NCBI GenBank assembly: GCA_038230275.1
Contig: JBBRNO010000086.1
Span: forward strand, 1 to 27,604
Direction: 5' to 3'
Length of the DNA stretch: 27,604 bases
DNA from: JANXXV01 sp038230275
GTDB lineage: Bacteria > Acidobacteriota > Terriglobia > Bryobacterales > Bryobacteraceae
The position numbers and the translations under genes are program-made. The notes under the pieces are model-generated. The model did no database searches. It was not told the origin of the DNA and saw only the letters and a program-made list of their open reading frames with translations. This document shows positions 22,779 through 27,604 of this stretch, piece after piece. Positions within the stretch are counted from its first letter, which is position 1; each line of letters starts with the position of its first letter.

Positions 22779-25040
22779 CTAATCGCCCGCAACGGGAGCA
22801 AGTTTTCCCGATTCATTCACTCCCGATTCCGCCGTCCTCTTCCCGGAGCGCGTCGTAAACACAAAAGCGACCAGAATCAGCGCGCCCGCGGCGAATAACG
22901 TGTCCCCTGGCACTCGCATCCAACGCAATCGCTGCATCAGGGGCGAGCTCAGGAATTCGGAACTGCGAGCATACCAATACCCGTTTTCCACCGAAGCCCA
23001 CGTCTGCATCAGCCCGACCGGCAGAAGGCTACCCACGCACATGGCGAACAGACCGGCGTTCATTCCCCAGAACGCAAGCCGGAGCCAATTCTCTTTCCAC
23101 TGGACACCTGGACTCATCGCCCGCAAGCAGACCAACATCAGGCCGATGCCCAGCATCCCATAGACACCGAACAGGGCCGCATGTCCGTGGAGCGGAGTGG
23201 TATTCAACCCTTGCATGAAGTAAAGAGCGATAGGCGGGTTGATCATGAAGCCGAACAGTCCAGCGCCGATCATGTTCCAGAAGGCGACCGCAACGAAGAA
23301 ATTGATCGGCCAGCGATATCGCTCCGCCCAAGGCGTTAACCGGCCTCGGCGCAGATCGTCGAGCGCGGAATAGGCGACCAGCGTCAGCGGGACCACTTCG
23401 AGAGCGCTAAACACCGATCCCCACGCGAGCGCGACGGTGGGCGTTCCAGAGAAGTAGAGATGATGACAGGTTCCAATAATGCCGCCGGCAAGGAAAATCG
23501 TGGCCGACAACAAAGCCGCTTTTGCGGCAAATAAGGGCCGAATCAGCCCAAGCCGCATGAAGAAGAAAGCAATGACCGTTGTCGCGAAGACTTCAAAGAA
23601 ACCCTCTACCCAGAGATGAATCACCCACCAACGCCAGTATTCGACAATGGACAGGTGAGTGTGCTGACCCCATGTCAAACCGGCTCCGTAAAAGAGTCCG
23701 ATGGCGCCGGCGGACAGTACGAATAGCCACACCAATGGCCTGTGTTCACCCGGGGCCTTCAGTGCGGGACGAATCGAGCGCACGACAAGGAAGAGCCAGA
23801 TTAACAAACCCGCGAACAACAGGATTTGCCACACTCTTCCCAGATCCACATACTCATATCCCTGGTGTCCCCACAGGAAGGAGTTCGCGTCGGACAGACG
23901 GTTGTGAATGCTGAGCCACTCCCCGGTCATCGATCCGGCAACAACTACTAACAACGCGCCGAACAAAATATGCACGCCGAGGCTTTGAAACTTCGGTTCA
24001 TAATTGCTGACCAGTGGTCCAATAAACAGTCCGGCCGCCAACCAGGCGGTCGCGATCCAGAAGATCCCCAGTTGCACGTGCCACGTTCGAGTCACGCTGT
24101 AAGGCAGAATGTTCGATATCTTAATTCCATAAAAGCCATCGCCTTCCACGCCGTAGTGGGCCGTGATTATTCCCATCACGATCTGAACCAGAATCAGCGC
24201 GGAAACAACCCAGAAGTATTTGAGTGTCGCTCTTTGCGACGGTGTAGCTATCCAGCGGCCCAGTGGATCGTCCGCGGGCAGCAGCGACGGCGGTGCTTCC
24301 GCTTCCTGCGACGCGTACCACCAAACCATGGCGCAGATTCCAGCCAGAAGCATGATAATGCTGACGCCGGTCCACAATACGCTCTCGCCTGTGGGCCTGT
24401 TGCCGACCAGTGGTTCATACGGCCAGTTATTCGTATAGGAAATGTGATCGCCGACTCGCGCCGCCGAAGCCGCCCAGGCAGTCCAAAAAATGAATCCCGC
24501 GAATTGCCGCATCCTCTCTGGACTGCTAACGGACCCCGCCGGAATGGCGTAGGCTGCATTTCCCGAGAGGAAGACCTCGGAAAAATGCTTCAAACAGGCT
24601 TCGAACGCGCGTGCGCGGACGGGCTCAACTACGATGCTGTTCGTGGCGGATTGGTAGGTATTGCGCCGGTACATCTCCTCCAGGCGGCCCCTGAGTTTCG
24701 CTTTATCTTCCGCCTGCAGTTGTTCGTATGGCTTGCCCTGTTCGGCAACTGCCCAATCGTCGAGCACGAAGACGGCTTCACGGTGCAGCCAATCCGCAGT
24801 CCAATCGGGTGCGACATAGCTGCCGTGCCCCCAAATAGAGCCGACTTCCATGCCTCCCAGCGCCTGCCAGACGTTTTGTCCCCTTCCAATGTCGCCGTCG
24901 GCCACGACAATGCTTCCGTCCGTGCTGACAACGGTCGCCGGAATTGGCGGCATCTCCTGATAAATCCGAGTTCCAATCCATCCTAGGACCGAAAACGACA
25001 GGACGAACACAATCGCAAAACTGATCCAGAGCCTTCTCAT
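22779..25040 (-). CDS. norB: Quinol-dependent nitric oxide reductase, single-subunit (qNOR)
   Basis: A 753-residue membrane protein that reduces NO to N2O with electrons from quinol. It has the N-terminal extension characteristic of qNOR instead of a separate cytochrome subunit, including GRGQNVWQALGG and the YTNNWPYEPLVGN block. Ligands fit the family: His321 for heme b (RTWHVQLG), His475, His526 and His527 for the non-heme iron with Glu479 nearby (HLWVEGFFE, GTCHHLY), and His618 and His620 for the hemes (LHGHAALFG). The spacing 475-526-527 equals that of cytochrome-type NorB. Its role is NO detoxification or denitrification. It is alone, with no nir, nos or norD/norQ nearby. Its upstream region carries a CRP-like palindrome. 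Confidence 0.96.
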   Translation of the reverse strand: MRRLWISFAIVFVLSFSVLGWIGTRIYQEMPPIPATVVSTDGSIVVADGDIGRGQNVWQALGGMEVGSIWGHGSYVAPDWTADWLHREAVFVLDDWAVAEQGKPYEQLQAEDKAKLRGRLEEMYRRNTYQSATNSIVVEPVRARAFEACLKHFSEVFLSGNAAYAIPAGSVSSPERMRQFAGFIFWTAWAASAARVGDHISYTNNWPYEPLVGNRPTGESVLWTGVSIIMLLAGICAMVWWYASQEAEAPPSLLPADDPLGRWIATPSQRATLKYFWVVSALILVQIVMGIITAHYGVEGDGFYGIKISNILPYSVTRTWHVQLGIFWIATAWLAAGLFIGPLVSNYEPKFQSLGVHILFGALLVVVAGSMTGEWLSIHNRLSDANSFLWGHQGYEYVDLGRVWQILLFAGLLIWLFLVVRSIRPALKAPGEHRPLVWLFVLSAGAIGLFYGAGLTWGQHTHLSIVEYWRWWVIHLWVEGFFEVFATTVIAFFFMRLGLIRPLFAAKAALLSATIFLAGGIIGTCHHLYFSGTPTVALAWGSVFSALEVVPLTLVAYSALDDLRRGRLTPWAERYRWPINFFVAVAFWNMIGAGLFGFMINPPIALYFMQGLNTTPLHGHAALFGVYGMLGIGLMLVCLRAMSPGVQWKENWLRLAFWGMNAGLFAMCVGSLLPVGLMQTWASVENGYWYARSSEFLSSPLMQRLRWMRVPGDTLFAAGALILVAFVFTTRSGKRTAESGVNESGKLAPVAGD

Positions 25041-25072
25041 TGATTTTTCTTCCCCTTAAAAAGTCCAAGAAC

Positions 25073-25091
25073 AGAGCGCTTTTAGAGCGCT
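25073..25091. repeat. AGAGCGCT direct repeat, 11-bp period, upstream of norB
   Basis: AGAGCGCT at 25073-25080 and 25084-25091, one helical turn apart. Each contains the self-complementary AGCGCT. They lie 33-51 bp before the norB start and may be a regulator site; a related AGCGCGCT lies at 25212-25219 near the opposite gene. Confidence 0.35.
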
Positions 25092-25161
25092 AAGATTCTC
25101 GTTGGCACCGTTTTCTAGCCTTGTACTGAGTTGAGGGTAAGTCGTGAACGCCGAAGAGTCA

Positions 25162-25175
25162 GTGACTTTGGTCAC
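25162..25175. promoter_or_regulatory. CRP/FNR-superfamily-like palindrome GTGAC-TTTG-GTCAC
   Basis: A perfect 5-4-5 inverted repeat. With flanks it reads A-GTGA-N6-TCAC-A, one base from the CRP consensus. It sits in the 198-bp divergent region, centred at 25168.5. That is about 65 bp upstream of the predicted start of the CRTAC1-like transcript and about 128 bp upstream of the norB start codon. Confidence 0.5.
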
Positions 25176-25221
25176 ACCGCCGAGATTTCTAAGGAAACTT
25201 TTCCCGCGCCTAGCGCGCTGA

Positions 25222-25227
25222 TAGAAT
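25222..25227 (+). promoter_or_regulatory. -10-like hexamer TAGAAT of the CRTAC1-like gene
   Basis: TAGAAT (five of six consensus bases) lies 11 bases before GTG 25239. The resulting leader would be only a few bases, and no ribosome site is visible. Confidence 0.4.
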
Positions 25228-25238
25228 TGTGATTCTCA

Positions 25239-26801
25239 GTGCGTCGACTACTCTTATTTCCCCTGGCGTTCCTGGTTGTTGCCGCGACGGGGATATGGGA
25301 AAGGATTCCCCTTCCGTTCACGCTCTTCACCGGGGAAGGTCCGCGCAAGTATCTGCCGGCCACCATGCCGGGAGGAATTGCCGTCTTCGATTACGATGGC
25401 GACGGCCGTCTGGATCTCTTCTTTCCCAACGGCGCGGAGTTACCGTCCGGGCGCAAGACTAAGCCCGCCCACTCCAACCGCCTGTTGCGTAATGTCCCGA
25501 CAACTACCCAAGGAAAACTACGCTTTGAGGACCGCACAAGTGAAACAGGATTGGCCGGGACAGGCTATGACACGGCCGCGGCCGCGGGAGATTTCGACGG
25601 CGACGGGCGCGTTGATCTACTAGTCTGCGGACTGCGCGGAGTTACGCTCTACCGCAACCTGCCGGGCGGCACCTTTGCGGACGTAACTGCCAAGAGCGGT
25701 ATCGATAATCATGGGCGCTGGGCCACTGGTGCGGCTTGGCTCGATATCGACAACGACGGCGACCTGGACTTGTTCATCGTCAACTACGTTCGCTGGGATC
25801 CTGCTTCAGAAAAGGAGTGCGTGGTGGCGGGCAAGCCCGATTTCTGCCACCCCCGCTTCTATGATCCGCAACCGAACGCGTTATTCCGAAATAACGGGGA
25901 TGGCACCTTCACCGATATTTCCGAATCCTCCGGGATTGCCGCGCACAAGGGGAAAGGCATGGCCGTGGCGGTTGCCGATTTTGACGGCGATGGCTTAGCG
26001 GATATCTTCGTCACCAACGATCGGGTATTCAATTTCCTGTTCCATAACCTGGGCGGCGGGCGGTTTAGCGAAATTGCTTTAGAGACTGGTGTGGCAGCGC
26101 CATTGAGCGGAGATCCGCCGTCATCCATGGGCGTGAGTGCGCAAGACTATGACAACGACGGCAAGCCTGATCTCATCTACACCGCGTTGCGCGACGAGAC
26201 CTTTCCCTTTTATAGGAACCTGGGCCACGAATTTGATGAAGTAGGGGCACGCACTAAGTTGGACTATCTCACGCGGCCGATGGCGGGTTGGGGCGTTACT
26301 CTGGCGGACCTGGACAACGACGGGTGGAAGGATATCGCCGTCGCGCGCAGTGGAGTGCTCTCGATAAACGGATCCAGAGGGGCCTCGCAGCCGGAGCCTG
26401 TTTCGTGGCTGCGTAATGAGGCTGGGTTACGGTTTTCAGCAGGTTCTGCGCTGCCCGCCCCGTCTGCCATGTATCGCGGTTTGGTGGCTGCGGATTTCGA
26501 TGGCGATGGCTGCTTGGACCTGGTCGTCACGGCATTGAATGCCCCGGCGAGGATACTGCGGAATTCCTGTCGAGGCAACTGGCTAAACGTGAACGTTAGC
26601 AGCGCTGGGGCGCGAGTGAGGGCCGGCACACAATGGGGACACGTGACATCGGCGACGGGCTATGCGTCGTCCTGCGCCTGTCCGCTACACTTCGGATTGG
26701 GAAGCCAGGCACAAATCGACGTCGAGGTCATTTGGCCCGGCGGGCGCAGGAAAATGCTACCGAACCTGAAGGCGAATCAAACAATAACGGTGACGCCTTG
26801 A
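25239..26801 (+). CDS. CRTAC1-type protein with FG-GAP/VCBS repeats and ASPIC/UnbV C-terminal domain
   Basis: A 520-residue exported protein with a signal segment (LLLFPLAFLVVAATG) and a seven-bladed propeller. Seven calcium-loop repeats are visible, such as FDYDGDGRLDLFF, GDFDGDGRVDLLV, LDIDNDGDLDLFI, ADFDGDGLADIFV, QDYDNDGKPDLIY, ADLDNDGWKDIAV and ADFDGDGCLDLVV. The C-terminal part (TATGYAS-like turn, FGLGSQAQIDVEVIWPGG) is the ASPIC/UnbV domain, somewhat shortened. Such proteins are abundant in acidobacteria and presumed to bind surfaces or glycans; the exact role is unknown. The start is GTG 25239. Its stop overlaps the TPR gene start as TTGA, a pairing common in acidobacteria. Confidence 0.93.
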   Translation: MRRLLLFPLAFLVVAATGIWERIPLPFTLFTGEGPRKYLPATMPGGIAVFDYDGDGRLDLFFPNGAELPSGRKTKPAHSNRLLRNVPTTTQGKLRFEDRTSETGLAGTGYDTAAAAGDFDGDGRVDLLVCGLRGVTLYRNLPGGTFADVTAKSGIDNHGRWATGAAWLDIDNDGDLDLFIVNYVRWDPASEKECVVAGKPDFCHPRFYDPQPNALFRNNGDGTFTDISESSGIAAHKGKGMAVAVADFDGDGLADIFVTNDRVFNFLFHNLGGGRFSEIALETGVAAPLSGDPPSSMGVSAQDYDNDGKPDLIYTALRDETFPFYRNLGHEFDEVGARTKLDYLTRPMAGWGVTLADLDNDGWKDIAVARSGVLSINGSRGASQPEPVSWLRNEAGLRFSAGSALPAPSAMYRGLVAADFDGDGCLDLVVTALNAPARILRNSCRGNWLNVNVSSAGARVRAGTQWGHVTSATGYASSCACPLHFGLGSQAQIDVEVIWPGGRRKMLPNLKANQTITVTP

Positions 26802-27604
26802 CGATTCTGATTTTGCTGGCGCTGTTTCAAGACGCTGCCTCGCTTTCACAAAGTGGTGCGCGCGCAATCCGCGAAGCTCGCTTTGGCGATGCTGAAAAAG
26901 TGTACCGGCAACTGGTGCGGCGCGAACCGGAAAATCCAATGTGGCGAATGAATCTGGGGATCGCGCTGGATTCCGCGGGTCGATACCAGGAGGCGCTCCC
27001 TGAGCTACAGGCCTTTCTGAAAGCCAAGCCGCAGCCCAGTGCGATTCACTGGATGACCGGACTGGCGTATCTGAAGCTGCACCAGCCCTGCGAAGCGCTT
27101 GCGCCACTGGAGAAGGCAAAGTTGTGGGACGCGCGCAGAGCAACCGTGGATCTGGGTGACGCCTATGCCGGCTGCGGCCGCTTTGAGCAGGCGGCGCGAA
27201 CCTATGAGGCTGCGGTCGCCTTCGGCAACTTTGAAGGCAAGCTCGCGCGGCAGGCGGCGCATTGTTACTGGCGTGCGAGGCTCTATCCGCAAGCGAAAAA
27301 CCTGTTTGCTTCGCTGGCCGCTTCCTTCGCCGCTGAGCCGGAATTTCAATACGAATACGGCGATACTCTCGCCCGGCTGGAAGGGCCTGAGGCCGGCTTG
27401 CCTTTCCTTTTGAAAGCGGCACAGGTAGCGCCGGAAATCCCAGGCGCGCGGGGAGAGGCGGGGAAGGCACTGCTGGCGGTGGGACGGGCGTCCGAGGCAA
27501 TCCCTCATTTGGAAGCGGCCTCGCAAAAGGATCCGGCTTTGCTGCTTGCGCTCTCTCGAGCGTATCGGGAGGCGGGCCGCACAGCCGACGCGCAACGGAC
27601 GCAA
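26798..27604 (+). CDS. TPR-repeat protein, cut by the window end
   Basis: From TTG 26798 the frame stays open for 269 codons to the window edge. It begins TILILLALFQDAASLSQSG, a signal-like segment, and then shows tetratricopeptide units: AIREARFGDAEKVYRQLVRREPENP, MNLGIALDSAGRYQEALPEL, VDLGDAYAGCGRFEQAARTYEAAV, and a later ASEAIPHLEAASQKDPAL. The TTG overlaps the CRTAC1-like stop (TTGA), so translation is likely coupled. Its product is probably a periplasmic scaffold or partner of the CRTAC1-like protein. No other start codon fits the signal segment as well. The C-terminus is unknown. Confidence 0.85.
   Translation, partial: MTILILLALFQDAASLSQSGARAIREARFGDAEKVYRQLVRREPENPMWRMNLGIALDSAGRYQEALPELQAFLKAKPQPSAIHWMTGLAYLKLHQPCEALAPLEKAKLWDARRATVDLGDAYAGCGRFEQAARTYEAAVAFGNFEGKLARQAAHCYWRARLYPQAKNLFASLAASFAAEPEFQYEYGDTLARLEGPEAGLPFLLKAAQVAPEIPGARGEAGKALLAVGRASEAIPHLEAASQKDPALLLALSRAYREAGRTADAQRTQ

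Noticed and set aside
23970..24986. A plus-strand open frame (338 codons) opposite the nitric oxide reductase
   Set aside because: It lies fully within norB, whose heme and iron ligands are all in place on the other strand; composition is not protein-like.
26757..27604. Two long minus-strand open frames at the right end
   Set aside because: They are the antisense of the TPR gene, which has repeat periodicity and a coupled start; the minus-strand products are Arg/Pro-rich and lack motifs.

Overview
This is a high-GC bacterial window, most likely from an acidobacterium of the Bryobacter/Solibacter type. That assignment is inferred from gene content: a soluble PQQ dehydrogenase paired with a TIGR02603-like cytochrome c, a CRTAC1-type FG-GAP/ASPIC protein followed by a TPR protein, an S9 peptidase, a PEP-CTERM protein and a C-terminal fragment of an acidobacterial-style SGNH hydrolase. 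No rRNA or other taxonomic marker is present to confirm it.

Layout. Positions 1-2861 hold the end of an SGNH/GDSL hydrolase and then a two-gene periplasmic oxidation unit (diheme cytochrome c plus PQQ dehydrogenase, overlapping by 4 bp). Positions 2866-6825 hold a cupin gene broken by a 77-bp insertion, a 26-residue membrane peptide, a secreted protein of unknown function, a divergent protein-kinase-like protein, a leucine-carboxyl-methyltransferase-type enzyme and a small helical protein. Positions 7232-9066 look like a small integrated island: a 30-bp copy of the 3' end of tRNA-Arg(UCU) lies at one boundary and the intact tRNA at the other. The island carries a ribbon-helix-helix / HEPN / unknown-protein operon and one further unknown gene, and most of these genes show damage.

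Positions 9145-11736 hold a double-GNAT protein, a small amidohydrolase-like lipoprotein without a catalytic barrel, and a methyltransferase with a zinc ribbon and a C-terminal beta domain. Positions 11812-16232 hold an RND efflux permease followed by its periplasmic adaptor. A PEP-CTERM protein and a tightly coupled minus-strand operon (gamma-carbonic-anhydrase-like protein, hisS, aspS) follow. Then come an S9 peptidase, a quinol-type nitric oxide reductase, and, divergent from the latter, the CRTAC1-like gene and a TPR gene that runs off the window.

How the genes relate. The cytochrome and PQQ dehydrogenase probably form one electron-transfer pair. The RND permease and adaptor form a pump that needs an outer-membrane channel encoded elsewhere. 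The CRTAC1/TPR genes share a start/stop overlap. The nitric oxide reductase and CRTAC1-like gene share a 198-bp intergenic region with a CRP/FNR-family-like palindrome. Several genes (cytochrome c, GNAT, S9 peptidase) have a -10-like hexamer exactly 6 bp before a start codon, which suggests leaderless transcripts.

The strongest candidate for something under-described is the tRNA-bounded island with its RHH-HEPN-unknown operon. It looks toxin-antitoxin-like by architecture only; no function can be proven from sequence.
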